Positions 42,347 through 51,617 of a DNA stretch of 64,000 nt are shown here, in pieces. Below the pieces are notes generated by a model, which ran no database searches, was not told the origin of the DNA, and saw nothing but the letters and a program-made list of their open reading frames with translations. Source of the DNA: Castellaniella hirudinis (GTDB lineage: Bacteria; Pseudomonadota; Gammaproteobacteria; Burkholderiales; Burkholderiaceae_B); assembly GCF_042651965.1 (NCBI RefSeq), contig NZ_JBHSDY010000001.1, positions 124,001 through 188,000 of the forward strand, in the 5' to 3' direction. Both the position numbers and the translations under genes were made by a program. Numbering within the stretch: the first letter of the stretch is position 1; the number at the start of each line of letters is the position of its first letter.

Positions 42347-43444
42347 TTATTTCTTGCGGGCCAGGGCGGCGCCCAGGTAGTTATCGTACGAACCTTCGGC
42401 CACACGGAACCAGGGCACGATATTGTCGCGGAAGGCCATGTAGTTGTCGAAGATCTTCTTGAAGCCCGGGTCCTTGTCGCAGAATTCCTTGTAGACCTGG
42501 TTGGAGGCCTCGAACGAGGCATCCATCACGTCACGCGGGAAGCTCTTGAGCACGGCGCCCCCGGCGATCAGGCGGCGCAGGGCTTCGGGGTTGTGGGCGT
42601 CGTAATCCTGGACCATCTTGGCGCCCGCCGCGCGCGAGGCGACGTCGATGACGCGCTGGTAGGCCTTGGGCAGTTCGGCGTAGGCCTTGTCGTTGACGTA
42701 CAGCGACACCTGGGCGGAGCCTTCCCACCAGCCCGGGTAGTAATAGTATTTGGCGACCTTCTGGAAGCCCAGCTTTTCGTCGTCCACGGGGCCGACGAAT
42801 TCCACGGCGTCCAGCGCGCCCTTTTCCAGGGACGGATAGATGTCGCCAGGGGGAATCTGCTGCGGAATCACGCCCATGCGCGACAGGACTTCGCCCGCGA
42901 AGCCGGCCGTGCGCATCTTCAGGCCCTTCAGGTCTTCGATCGACTTGATTTCCTTGCGGTACCAGCCGCCCATCTGGGTGCCGGTGTTGCCCAGGGGGAA
43001 GTTGACGATGCCGCGCGGCGCGAACAGTTCACGCATCAGCTTCAGGCCGTCGCCCTCGTACATCCAGGAATTCATCTGACGCACGTTCAGGCCGAAGGGC
43101 ACCGCCGTATCGAAACAGAACGAGGGGTCCTTGCCATAGTAGTAGTAGGACGCGGTCTGGCCGCATTCCACGGTGCGGTTGCCGACGGCATCCATCACGC
43201 CGTAGCCCGGCACCAGTTCACCGGCCGGATACAGGCGGATGTTGAAGTTCCCGTCGGTCACTTCCTTGACCATGTCGCAGAACATCTGCGCCGTCGAAAA
43301 CAGCGGCGGCAGCGACGGCCCATAGGTCGAGGTCATCTTCCAGTTGATCTGGGGGTTGGACTGGGCGATGGCCGGGGCGGCCACGGCCGCCGTACCCGCC
43401 ACCGCGCCCAAGCCCGCCTTTTTCAGAAATGCGCGACGCTGCAT
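42347..43444 (-). CDS. orphan TRAP transporter substrate-binding protein
   Basis: A 365-residue DctP-family protein with a Tat-type signal ('MQRRAFLKKAGLGAVAGTAAVAAPAIAQ'). Features such as 'YYYYGKDPSFCFDTAVPFG' and 'ALDAVEFVGPVDDEKLGFQKVAKYYYYPGWWEG' match the TakP-like branch, whose known member binds 2-oxoacids with a cation. No DctQ/DctM genes are adjacent, so the permease must be elsewhere. It differs clearly from the two other binding proteins in this window. AGGAG precedes the start. Confidence 0.9.
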   Translation of the reverse strand: MQRRAFLKKAGLGAVAGTAAVAAPAIAQSNPQINWKMTSTYGPSLPPLFSTAQMFCDMVKEVTDGNFNIRLYPAGELVPGYGVMDAVGNRTVECGQTASYYYYGKDPSFCFDTAVPFGLNVRQMNSWMYEGDGLKLMRELFAPRGIVNFPLGNTGTQMGGWYRKEIKSIEDLKGLKMRTAGFAGEVLSRMGVIPQQIPPGDIYPSLEKGALDAVEFVGPVDDEKLGFQKVAKYYYYPGWWEGSAQVSLYVNDKAYAELPKAYQRVIDVASRAAGAKMVQDYDAHNPEALRRLIAGGAVLKSFPRDVMDASFEASNQVYKEFCDKDPGFKKIFDNYMAFRDNIVPWFRVAEGSYDNYLGAALARKK

Positions 43445-43490
43445 GATGAAGGATCTCCTGTCTATTTTGGAATGGGGATGTGTGTAGAGT

Positions 43491-44858
43491 TTACAGGCCG
43501 GCGACTGCCATGTCTTCGATTAATACCGAGCCGGTGGATTTGGCGCCGCGTGCGTACACATCGGCCCCCACGGCGACGATACGCTGGAACATCTCCGCCA
43601 GATTGCCCGCAATGGTGATTTCCTGGACCGGATGGCTGATGACGCCGTCCTGCACCCAATAGCCGAAGGCGCCGCGCGAGTAATCGCCGGTGACGTAGTT
43701 CACCCCCTGGCCGATCAGTTCGGTCACCAGCAGGCCGGTGCCCATGCGGCGCAGCATCGCCGGCAGATCGTCGTCCGGCCGGGTCAGGCGCGAGCGCAGA
43801 TTGAGATTATGCGAACCGCCCGCGTTGCCGGTGGTCGCCATGCCCAGCTTTCGGGCTGTGTAGGTGGACAGGAAATACCCGGTGAGCACACCCTGGTCCA
43901 CCACCCGGCGGGCCTGCGTGCGGACCCCTTCGGCGTCAAAGGGCGAGCTGCCCTGGGCGCCCGGGATGTAGGGGTTCTCGACCACGTCCAGATGTCCGGC
44001 CAGGACCGATTTGCCCAGCGTGTCCAGCAGGAAACTGGCCTTGCGGTACAGCGCGCCGCCGCTGGCAGCCTGGACCAGCGCGCCCAGCAGGCCGACGGCC
44101 AGGGGCGCTTCGAACAGCACGGGATAGCGGCCGGTCTTGACCGGGCGCGCGCCCAGGCGCGACAGGGCGCGTTCCGCCGCATAGCGGCCGACCTCGGCCG
44201 GAGCGGACAGGCCGTCGGCGCGGCGCGCGGACGTGTACCAGTAGTCCCGCTGCATGCCGTCGCCGCGTCCGGCAATGGGCGCCACCGACAGGCTGTGGCG
44301 CGAATAGGGATAACCTCCCAGAAAGCCGCGCGAATTGCCCAACACGAAGTGGCCTTCCATGGTGTCCAGGGAAGCGCCTTCGGAGTTGGTGATCTGCTTG
44401 CTGGCGGCCAGCGCCGCGCGTTCGGCCTGGATCGCCAGGCGGGCGGCGCCTTCGGCGTCGATGGCCCAGGGATGGTGCAGGTCCAGGTCCGGATAGTGCA
44501 GGGCGAACAGTTCAGGTTCGGGCAGGCCGGCGGCCGGGTCCTCGGCGGTGTAGCGGGCGATGTGCCAGGCGGCGTCCACGGTGCGGCGCAGCGCATCGGC
44601 GGAAAAGTCGGAGGTCGAGGCCGAGCCGCGACGCTGGCCCGCGAACACCGTCACGGCCATGGACCGGTCGCGGGTCTGCTCGATGGTCTCGATGGCGCGG
44701 CGGCGCACCGAGACGGACAGGCCCCGGCTCTCGGAGATTTCCACGGCGGCATCCGTGGCGCCGGCCTGTTTGGCATGGCGCAGCGCATCGCCGACCAGTT
44801 CGCGGAACTGGGCCTGCTGGGCGGGGACGTCGAGAAAATCATCGGTTTTTGGGTTCAT
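43491..44858 (-). CDS. pmbA: metalloprotease PmbA/TldE
   Basis: A 455-residue PmbA/TldE protein, the partner of TldD in a heterodimeric peptidase. Motifs are 'SESRGLSVSVRRRAIETIEQTRDR', 'GASTSD'-like early residues, 'NTEGASLDTMEG'-type central region and 'GQGVNYVTGDYSRGAFGYWVQDG' near the C-terminus. As expected for this subunit there is no HExxxH metal site. It is divergent from darP, a conserved pairing. Confidence 0.95.
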   Translation of the reverse strand: MNPKTDDFLDVPAQQAQFRELVGDALRHAKQAGATDAAVEISESRGLSVSVRRRAIETIEQTRDRSMAVTVFAGQRRGSASTSDFSADALRRTVDAAWHIARYTAEDPAAGLPEPELFALHYPDLDLHHPWAIDAEGAARLAIQAERAALAASKQITNSEGASLDTMEGHFVLGNSRGFLGGYPYSRHSLSVAPIAGRGDGMQRDYWYTSARRADGLSAPAEVGRYAAERALSRLGARPVKTGRYPVLFEAPLAVGLLGALVQAASGGALYRKASFLLDTLGKSVLAGHLDVVENPYIPGAQGSSPFDAEGVRTQARRVVDQGVLTGYFLSTYTARKLGMATTGNAGGSHNLNLRSRLTRPDDDLPAMLRRMGTGLLVTELIGQGVNYVTGDYSRGAFGYWVQDGVISHPVQEITIAGNLAEMFQRIVAVGADVYARGAKSTGSVLIEDMAVAGL

Positions 44859-44924
44859 GCGGCAGATCACTCGGTATGGGGCGTCGGGATGAGACGGTTA
44901 TCATAGACAATCACGGATCATTTT

Positions 44925-45494
44925 ATGCCCGAACCCATGGACGATACGCTCCCGCCCACCTCACCGGACGACTTTCCGGACGACCGCCCCCCCAGCAAAT
45001 CCCAGGTCAAGCGCGACATGCACGCCTTGCTGGACCTGGGCCGCGAACTGATCGCGCTGCCGCCGGCCAAGCTGGCCAAGCTGCCGCTGGGCGAATCGCT
45101 GCGCGAAGCCATCGCGCTGGCCCAGCGCATCCACAGCAACGAAGGCAAGCGACGCCAGGTGCATTACGTCGGCAAGCTGATGCGCCAGGCCGATGCCCCG
45201 GCCCTGCGCGCCCAGCTCGACGTCTGGGCCAATGGCTCGCGCGAGGAAACCCGCGCCATGCACCGGCTCGAAGAGCTGCGCGACCGCCTGATCGACAGCG
45301 ACGACGTCCTGACGCAGTTGCTGGAACGATTCCCCGGCCTGGATATTCAATCCCTGCGCGCCCAGATTCGCGCCGCACGCAAGGAAACCCGCGAAAACGC
45401 CGCCCTGCCCGAAGGCCGCGAGCCCGCGCGCAAGCACTACCGCGCCTTGTTCCAGACCCTGAAAACCCTGAATTTCGAGGACGAGACTTTCTGA
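44925..45494 (+). CDS. darP: ribosome biogenesis factor DarP (YjgA, DUF615)
   Basis: A 189-residue, highly charged helical protein with 'PPSKSQVKRDMHALLDLGREL', 'LREAIALAQRI' and 'EGKRRQVHYVGKLMR', the DUF615 signatures. DarP binds pre-50S particles and helps peptidyl-transferase centre maturation. Its stop overlaps the next start by one base (TGATG). Confidence 0.95.
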   Translation: MPEPMDDTLPPTSPDDFPDDRPPSKSQVKRDMHALLDLGRELIALPPAKLAKLPLGESLREAIALAQRIHSNEGKRRQVHYVGKLMRQADAPALRAQLDVWANGSREETRAMHRLEELRDRLIDSDDVLTQLLERFPGLDIQSLRAQIRAARKETRENAALPEGREPARKHYRALFQTLKTLNFEDETF

Positions 45495-46171
45495 TGCCGA
45501 CGCCGACACTGGAAACCATCGAACGCACCACCGGCCCCGAGCCCACCCACAGCATCATCTGGCTGCACGGCCTGGGCGCCGACGGCCACGACTTCGAACC
45601 CATCGTGCCCGAACTGGCCCACCCCGGCCTGCCGGCCCTGCGCTTCATTTTCCCGCACGCGCCGGTGCGCCCGGTGACGCTGAACCAGGGCATGCCGATG
45701 CGCGCCTGGTATGACCTGTACGGCCTGGACCGCGACGCGCGCGAGGACATCGACGGTCTGCGCGCCGCCCGCCATGCGGTCATGGAACTGATCGAACAAG
45801 AGAACCGGCGCGGCATCCCCGCCGAACGCATCGTGCTGGCGGGCTTTTCGCAGGGCTGCGCCACGGCCCTGTACACCGGCCTGCGCCACGCGGAACGCCT
45901 GGCCGGCCTGATCGGCCTGTCGGGCTACCTGCCGCTGCGCAACACCCTGCCCGCGGAACGCCATCCCGCCAACGCCGCCACGCCGGTCTTCATGGCGCAC
46001 GGCACGGCGGACATGGTGGTGCCCATGTCCTACGCCGAGACCAGCCGGGACGCGATGATCGCGCAGCAACAGCCGGTGGAATGGCACACCTACCCGATGC
46101 CGCACGGCCTGCATCCGCAGGAACTGGATGACATCCGGGCGTTTTTGATGCGGGTGACTGCAGAGGCCTGA
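45494..46171 (+). CDS. carboxylesterase/phospholipase (alpha/beta hydrolase)
   Basis: A 225-residue hydrolase of the EstB/acyl-protein-thioesterase-like family. It has 'IIWLHGLGADGHDFEP', the nucleophile Ser in 'LAGFSQGCA', the acid in 'GTADMVVP' and the His in 'YPMPHGLHPQE'. It acts on short-chain esters or lysophospholipids. It is translationally coupled to darP. Confidence 0.92.
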   Translation: MPTPTLETIERTTGPEPTHSIIWLHGLGADGHDFEPIVPELAHPGLPALRFIFPHAPVRPVTLNQGMPMRAWYDLYGLDRDAREDIDGLRAARHAVMELIEQENRRGIPAERIVLAGFSQGCATALYTGLRHAERLAGLIGLSGYLPLRNTLPAERHPANAATPVFMAHGTADMVVPMSYAETSRDAMIAQQQPVEWHTYPMPHGLHPQELDDIRAFLMRVTAEA

Positions 46172-46265
46172 GAGGCGGCAGAAGGCTGTCTTGGATCGAA
46201 GCATCCACGTCGCGGCCTGCAGGCCGCTCCGATGAACCAGGCGGTCGACGGCCCGCAGAGGGGCG

Positions 46266-48713
46266 TCAACCGTCCAGGTTCATCCACAACCTCCGCATGC
46301 CCGGGTCTTCCTCGTCCGGGTCATTGCGCATCCCCAGGGACGTCATCAAGCCCAGCATGGGGCGATTGGTCGCCAGGACGAGGCCCTCGATGTAGCTCAG
46401 GTTCTGGCGGCGCGCGACGTCCAGCAGGCTGTGCATCAGCGCGGCGCCGACGCCGCGCCGCTGCCAGTCGTCGGCGATCACCAGCGCGTATTCCGCACCC
46501 TGTCCATCGGCATTGCGCAGATAGTGCGCAAAGCCCACGATGCGCTCGCGCAGCAGGCCGCGGTTTTCCGGATTGGGCACCTGGGCCGTCGCGACCAGCG
46601 CAACCTCGCGGTCGTAGTCGATACGGGAATACCGCGCCAGCATCCGAGGCGTCAGTTCGCGCAGCATCGACACGAAACGCATATAGCGCGACTCGTCGGA
46701 CAGATCCCGCACGAACTCCTGCAGCAGCTCGGCGTCCTCCGGACGAATCGGCCGCAACAGCCATTCCTGTCCGTCCTTGCGGATCTGCGGCTGAACCAGG
46801 CGGCGCGGATAGGGGTGGATCGCCATATGGCGATAGGCGCGGTTCTCGGGGCGTTCGCCGTCATAGTTGGGGTCCAGGCTGACCTGGATGCCGCCGGCGT
46901 ACAGGCTGGTGTCATCCCACCAGAGCGGATCGATCGACAGGGTGCGGATGCCAGGCAGTTCGCTGACGATTTCGGAGATCCGCTCCAGTGATTCGCGCAA
47001 TTGCTCGAATACGGCGGGCGTCAGGTCGCGCGCCAGCACGCGGGACCAGAACTTGCCCCGCTGTATCAGTTGGCGCGCCAGATAGTTGTTCAGCGGCGGC
47101 AGTTCGATTTCCCGGTGGGGAGACGCCAGCCGGGCGGAATCACCGCCCGGGCCGAACTGGATGTACGGCCCGAAACGCGCGTCCTGGCGCACGCGGATGG
47201 CCATGGACACGTGTTCGCGCGCCGCATCGGGCACGGGCTGGTCGTCCGGGCGGATGGACACGTGGAAGCAGTCCAGCAGCCAACGGCAACTGGCCGGGTC
47301 CAGTTCCGAGCGGCCCGACATGATGGCGTCGTTGAGCAGCATGCGGGCCTCGTCCAGACGCGGGGGCCGGCTGAGCATTTCCGGCGGCAGCGTCTGCTGC
47401 GCCAGGGTCTGGTTGTACTGATAGGCCGCCAGAATGCCGAAGGCATTGGCGGCCGATTCCGGCGTGCGAAAGGCCGGCAGCCCCACCGAGTCCAGCCGAT
47501 GGCGCTGAGAGCGCATCGAGGCGTCGCCCAGGAAGCAGGACATGATGGGCTTGGGCGAGGCCTCGGAGAACCGCGCCAGCGCCTCGACGGCGCCATCCAT
47601 GTCGGACAGGGCATCGGGCGCGATCAGCACCAGCACGCCATCCACGTTGGTGTCGCCCGCCAGCACACCCAGGACCTGCTGCAGCCGGGCGGAGTCCAGC
47701 GGCGCATGGCTGATGACGGGGTTGCCCAGCGCCGCCCCGGGCTCCAGCACCGCCGCCAGATCGCGTTGCGTCTGCGTGGACAGGTCCGCCCGCGCCACCG
47801 GACCGCTGTCGCCCATGACGTCCAGCGCCAGGTGGGCCGCGCCATAGCCGTTGGAAAACAGCGCGATGCGGCGTCCCCGCTGGCGCTTGGCATGGACCAG
47901 GACCTTGAGCGCCGAAAACAGCTGCACGAAAAACCGGATCCGCACCGCGCCGGTGCGCCGCACCAGCGCATCGAACACCGCGTCGGCGGCCGGGCTGCTG
48001 TCCGAGCGGCCGGCCTTCAGCAGGATGACGGGCTTGACGCTGGCGGCGGCCATCAGCGCGCTGGTGAAACGGCGCGAGGAATCGGCTTCCTCCAGATACA
48101 GCACGATGCTGTCGGTGCGCGGGTCCATCGACAGGTATTCGAGCACATCGGCCACGGTGACGCCGTCTGCGTCGCCCGCCGACACCACGGCGGAAAAGCC
48201 GAGCTGGATGTCGCCCGCCCAGTCCAGCACGGCAGCGGCCACCATGCGGGACTGCGCGACCAGCGCGACCCGTCCCACGGGCGCGCCGTGCGGATCGAGC
48301 CCCAGGTTCAGTCCCAGATGCGGACGCTGGATGCCCAGCGCGCCGGGGCCGAGCACCAGGCAATCATTCATCCGCCCCCAGGACTGGCAATAGGCGCGCG
48401 TCTCGAGGGGATCGGCCGAGGACGTCGAATGCGGCAGCAACAGCAGGACGCGGGGTTGGTGCGTCTTGAGCGCCCCCAGCGCGGTCGGCAGCAAGGCGGG
48501 GTCCAGGCACAACAGCGCCATGTCCAGGCGCTGGCCGTCTGTCAGGCCTTCCAACCGCGGCGGCATGCGCCAATGGCCGTCGTCCCCGATCCGCACGTCG
48601 GTGATCCGCCCCTGAAGCAAGGCGGGCGGCGTGCGCACGACAGGCAGTTCGCGAGAACTGAGGATCAGCAGAGAACGCGGCTCGAACAGGGCCGCCAGGC
48701 GATGGCGCAGCAT
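46266..48713 (-). CDS. Pat-like protein acetyltransferase (NDP-forming acyl-CoA synthetase-like domain fused to GNAT)
   Basis: An 815-residue protein. Residues about 1-450 are a CoA-binding/succinyl-CoA-synthetase-like module ('VALVAQSRMVAAAVLDWA', 'VILLKAGRSD', 'LFSNGYGAAHLALD'), then a shortened ATP-grasp remnant ('FGPYIQFGPGG') and a C-terminal GNAT domain (about 645-815) with acetyl-CoA loop 'DDWQRRGVGAALM'. The layout is that of PatZ (886 residues), which acetylates and silences acetyl-CoA synthetase. About 70-100 residues of the ATP-grasp N-half seem missing, so the synthetase part is probably regulatory only. GGAG precedes the ATG at 48713. Confidence 0.88.
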   Translation of the reverse strand: MLRHRLAALFEPRSLLILSSRELPVVRTPPALLQGRITDVRIGDDGHWRMPPRLEGLTDGQRLDMALLCLDPALLPTALGALKTHQPRVLLLLPHSTSSADPLETRAYCQSWGRMNDCLVLGPGALGIQRPHLGLNLGLDPHGAPVGRVALVAQSRMVAAAVLDWAGDIQLGFSAVVSAGDADGVTVADVLEYLSMDPRTDSIVLYLEEADSSRRFTSALMAAASVKPVILLKAGRSDSSPAADAVFDALVRRTGAVRIRFFVQLFSALKVLVHAKRQRGRRIALFSNGYGAAHLALDVMGDSGPVARADLSTQTQRDLAAVLEPGAALGNPVISHAPLDSARLQQVLGVLAGDTNVDGVLVLIAPDALSDMDGAVEALARFSEASPKPIMSCFLGDASMRSQRHRLDSVGLPAFRTPESAANAFGILAAYQYNQTLAQQTLPPEMLSRPPRLDEARMLLNDAIMSGRSELDPASCRWLLDCFHVSIRPDDQPVPDAAREHVSMAIRVRQDARFGPYIQFGPGGDSARLASPHREIELPPLNNYLARQLIQRGKFWSRVLARDLTPAVFEQLRESLERISEIVSELPGIRTLSIDPLWWDDTSLYAGGIQVSLDPNYDGERPENRAYRHMAIHPYPRRLVQPQIRKDGQEWLLRPIRPEDAELLQEFVRDLSDESRYMRFVSMLRELTPRMLARYSRIDYDREVALVATAQVPNPENRGLLRERIVGFAHYLRNADGQGAEYALVIADDWQRRGVGAALMHSLLDVARRQNLSYIEGLVLATNRPMLGLMTSLGMRNDPDEEDPGMRRLWMNLDG

Positions 48714-48845
48714 GAAAAGGACTCCGGACGCCCCTGGGGAACCTCTGGTCGGGCCGTCCCTTAAAATAGGATATCGACCCTCCGATTCTACAGGGGTTTC
48801 CCGGTTTTTTTGTTGCAGCGCAACAAGCCCTTTCAATCCATCGCC

Positions 48846-50261
48846 ATGACAGACTCCTCCTCGCGCCCCGTGCGCACGCGCTTCGCCCCGTCCCCCACCG
48901 GCTACCTGCACCTGGGCGGCGCCCGCACCGCCCTGTTTTCCTGGGCCTTCGCCCGTCACTTCGGCGGCACCTTCGTGCTGCGCATCGAGGACACGGACCT
49001 GGAGCGCTCGACACCCGAAGCGGTGCAGGCCATCCTGGACGGCATGCAATGGCTGGACCTGAAGGCCGACGAGGGTCCGTTCTACCAGATGCAGCGCATG
49101 GACCGCTACCGCGCCGTGATCGCCGACATGCTGGCACAGGGCACGGCCTATCATTGCTACAGCACGCCCGAAGAAGTCGAGGCCATGCGCGAACGCGCCC
49201 GCGCCGTCGGCGCCAAGCCGCGCTACGACGGCACCTGGCGGCCCGAGCCCGGCAAGACCCTGCCGCCGGTCCCGGCCGGCGTGCAGCCCGTGGTGCGCTT
49301 TCGCAGCCCCCAGGACGGCGTCACCGCCTGGGACGACCTGGTCAAAGGCCCCATCAGCTTCGACAACGGCGAACTCGATGATCTGGTGATCGCCCGCCCC
49401 GACGGCACGCCCACCTACAACTTCTGCGTGGTGGTGGACGACTGGGACATGCAGATCACCCACGTGATCCGCGGCGACGACCACGTCAACAACACCCCGC
49501 GCCAGATCAACATCCTGCGCGCCCTGGGCGGCGAGCTGCCGCGCTACGGCCACGTGCCGATGATTCTGGGCCCGGACGGCGAAAAACTGTCCAAGCGCCA
49601 CGGCGCCGTCAGCGTCATCGAATATGACCGCCTGGGCTACCTGCCCGAAGCCATGGTCAACTATCTGGCGCGGCTGGGCTGGAGCCACGGCAACGACGAG
49701 CTGTTCACCCGTGAGCAATTCGTGGAATGGTTCGACCCGCGCAACCTCAGCCGCTCGGCCGCCCAGTGGGATCCGAAGAAACTGAACTGGGTCAACGCCC
49801 ACGCGCTGCGCGCGCTCGATCCCGCCGATCTGGCCGCCCGCGTCGCGCCGCGCATCGCCCGCCGCGGCGGCAACCCCGAATCCGCCGATTTGCCCGCCAT
49901 CATGGCGCTGCTGCGCGACCGCGGCGAAACGCTGGAAGATCTGGCCGAAGGCGCGCTGCTGTTCTGCGGCCCTTACACGCCGGCCGACGAGGCCCTGCGC
50001 GCCGAGGTCATGGACGATGCCGCACGGGTGCTGCTGGCCGATTTCCTGCAACGGGCCGACACGCTGGCCGACTGGACCGAAACGGAACTCGACGGCCTCA
50101 TCAAGGCCGTCCTGAAGGACCACGGGGCCAAGATGCCGAAGCTGGCGATCCCGCTGCGGGTGGCCGTCACCGGCCGCAAGCAGACGCCCGCCATCGGCGC
50201 CGTGCTGACGCTGCTGGGCCGCGACGCGGTGCTGTCGCGCCTGGCCGAGAGCCTGGCCTGA
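48846..50261 (+). CDS. gltX: glutamyl-tRNA synthetase
   Basis: A 471-residue class I synthetase with the HIGH-type 'RFAPSPTGYLHLGGARTALF' and the KMSKS-type 'KLSKRHGAVSV'. It charges tRNA-Glu. The ATG at 48846 directly precedes the conserved N-terminus. It is divergent from the Pat-like gene. Confidence 0.98.
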   Translation: MTDSSSRPVRTRFAPSPTGYLHLGGARTALFSWAFARHFGGTFVLRIEDTDLERSTPEAVQAILDGMQWLDLKADEGPFYQMQRMDRYRAVIADMLAQGTAYHCYSTPEEVEAMRERARAVGAKPRYDGTWRPEPGKTLPPVPAGVQPVVRFRSPQDGVTAWDDLVKGPISFDNGELDDLVIARPDGTPTYNFCVVVDDWDMQITHVIRGDDHVNNTPRQINILRALGGELPRYGHVPMILGPDGEKLSKRHGAVSVIEYDRLGYLPEAMVNYLARLGWSHGNDELFTREQFVEWFDPRNLSRSAAQWDPKKLNWVNAHALRALDPADLAARVAPRIARRGGNPESADLPAIMALLRDRGETLEDLAEGALLFCGPYTPADEALRAEVMDDAARVLLADFLQRADTLADWTETELDGLIKAVLKDHGAKMPKLAIPLRVAVTGRKQTPAIGAVLTLLGRDAVLSRLAESLA

Positions 50262-50278
50262 CCTTGACCGCCGCCGGG

Positions 50279-50307
50279 CCGGCGCGTCCACAACCAGGAC
50301 ACGCCGG
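50279..50307. terminator. hairpin between convergent gltX and lipoprotein genes
   Basis: Eleven-bp arms (one mismatch) around a 7-nt loop, 18 nt past gltX and 19 nt past the convergent lipoprotein gene. There is no T-run, so termination is only suggested by position. Confidence 0.35.
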
Positions 50308-50325
50308 AGCCGCCGCCGGCCGGCG

Positions 50326-50817
50326 CTAGAACGGCAGGCGGTAACCCGGCGACATGCGCCGCGCCTGGACGCTGCCGGCCGGGCCGCTCAAGCGCAACTC
50401 CGTCGCATTGACCCGGTCGACACGATGACGATTGGTGTAGATCGGGTCATTCAGATTCACGGGCGAGCCGTTCGATTCCAGGGTGCGCAGGACCAGCGTC
50501 TGGCCTTCGTGCGACCAGCAGCCGGATTCATCCAGCCCCTGGGACGGCGCGCGCGGCCGCTTGACCTGTTCGACGTAGCTCATGGTGCCGTCTGGATTCA
50601 GCGTGTAGAGCCGGCGCACGGAACCCGCGACGCCTTTCTGTGAACTGACCGACAGCCAGTTGCCCACCAGGGGATCACCCGCCACCGCCGCCGTGCAGGA
50701 CGGCCGCGCAGCGGGGGATTCGGCCGATGACGGGGCCTGCTTGATCGGCGCGCAGGCGGCCAAAGCGCCCAGAACGGCCGCGCACGCGACCCAGGCCTGA
50801 ATACGAATGCGGTCCAT
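50326..50817 (-). CDS. small lipoprotein of unknown function
   Basis: A 163-residue protein with a lipoprotein signal: hydrophobic run then 'ALAAC' with Cys22. The mature part has 'VGNWLSVSSQKGVAGSVRRLYTLNPDGTMSYVEQ', a beta-rich pattern like small META/lipocalin-type folds. The ATG at 50817 has AGGA at 8 nt; an upstream ATG at 50835 is possible. No function is recognised. Confidence 0.75.
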   Translation of the reverse strand: MDRIRIQAWVACAAVLGALAACAPIKQAPSSAESPAARPSCTAAVAGDPLVGNWLSVSSQKGVAGSVRRLYTLNPDGTMSYVEQVKRPRAPSQGLDESGCWSHEGQTLVLRTLESNGSPVNLNDPIYTNRHRVDRVNATELRLSGPAGSVQARRMSPGYRLPF

Positions 50818-50952
50818 TGCTTGATTCCTATCCATGACAAATGTCATTCAATACCCAGGATCGGCGCAGGGCCGAGACGGATCGACGGAGCCTGCCAGCC
50901 TACAATTTCCTGGTGCGCGCGCATCCTGCGAGCAAGTCATTATTCTACCGAC

Positions 50953-51393
50953 ATGAGCCACTCACTACTCGTTACGCTGCACCTGTTCGCCGCCATCTTT
51001 TTCGTGGGCACGGTGTTCTTCGAAGTCCTCATTCTGGAAGGCATCCGCAAGCCCCTGGGCCGCGAGACCATGCGCAACGTCGAACTGGCCATCGGCCGGC
51101 GCGCGCGCCGCATCATGCCTTTCGTGATCCTGGTGCTGTTCGGCGCGGGCCTGGGCATGGCCTGGGAATTCCGCGCATCGCTGGCCCATCCTTTCGCCAG
51201 CAGCTTCGCCACGCTGCTGTGGATCAAGATCATCCTGGCCTTCAGCGTGCTGGGTCATTTCATCACGGCCATGACGCTCAGCGGCACCGGCAAACTGAAG
51301 TCCCGCCATTTCCAGATCATCCACATCAGCGTGTTCTGCCACGTGATCCTGATCGTGTTTCTCGCCAAGGCGATGTTCTACCTGGAGTGGTGA
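50953..51393 (+). CDS. CopD-family-like small membrane protein
   Basis: A 146-residue protein with four predicted membrane helices, His residues at 'LHLFAAIFFVG' and 'LGHFITAM', and 'ILAFSVLGHF', resembling the short CopD (copper resistance D) family in Burkholderiales. The family may move copper or act in heme-related redox, but neither is shown. It has no copC neighbour. Confidence 0.75.
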   Translation: MSHSLLVTLHLFAAIFFVGTVFFEVLILEGIRKPLGRETMRNVELAIGRRARRIMPFVILVLFGAGLGMAWEFRASLAHPFASSFATLLWIKIILAFSVLGHFITAMTLSGTGKLKSRHFQIIHISVFCHVILIVFLAKAMFYLEW

Positions 51394-51538
51394 AAAGGTA
51401 GAAGGCCTGCGACTTTTTCGAGACAGGTGCAGTCGAATATCGATGCATCGAACGCCGCGTCGGGAATAATGCTTGGAACGCGCCGGGGCTTACGATAGAC
51501 TTGAAGGCGTGCAGTATTCATGATATTGCGCGCCTGCG

Positions 51539-51583
51539 CCATTTGAGATGAGCCGCACATCCCGTGGGGGTCATATCAAATGG
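51539..51583 (+). promoter_or_regulatory. leader inverted repeat upstream of the histone-like gene
   Basis: Thirteen-nt arms (51539-51551 and 51571-51583, one mismatch) flank a 19-nt loop, 22 nt before the Shine-Dalgarno of the histone H1-like gene. It may be an operator or an mRNA leader structure that tunes expression. Confidence 0.4.
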
Positions 51584-51617
51584 GTGGACACTCTCTTCGA
51601 TCCCAAGGAGCATGACG

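Noticed and set aside
48714..50291. A frame extension that would make the Pat-like protein 1341 residues
   Set aside because: The added part is antisense to gltX; a good start with GGAG exists at 48713.
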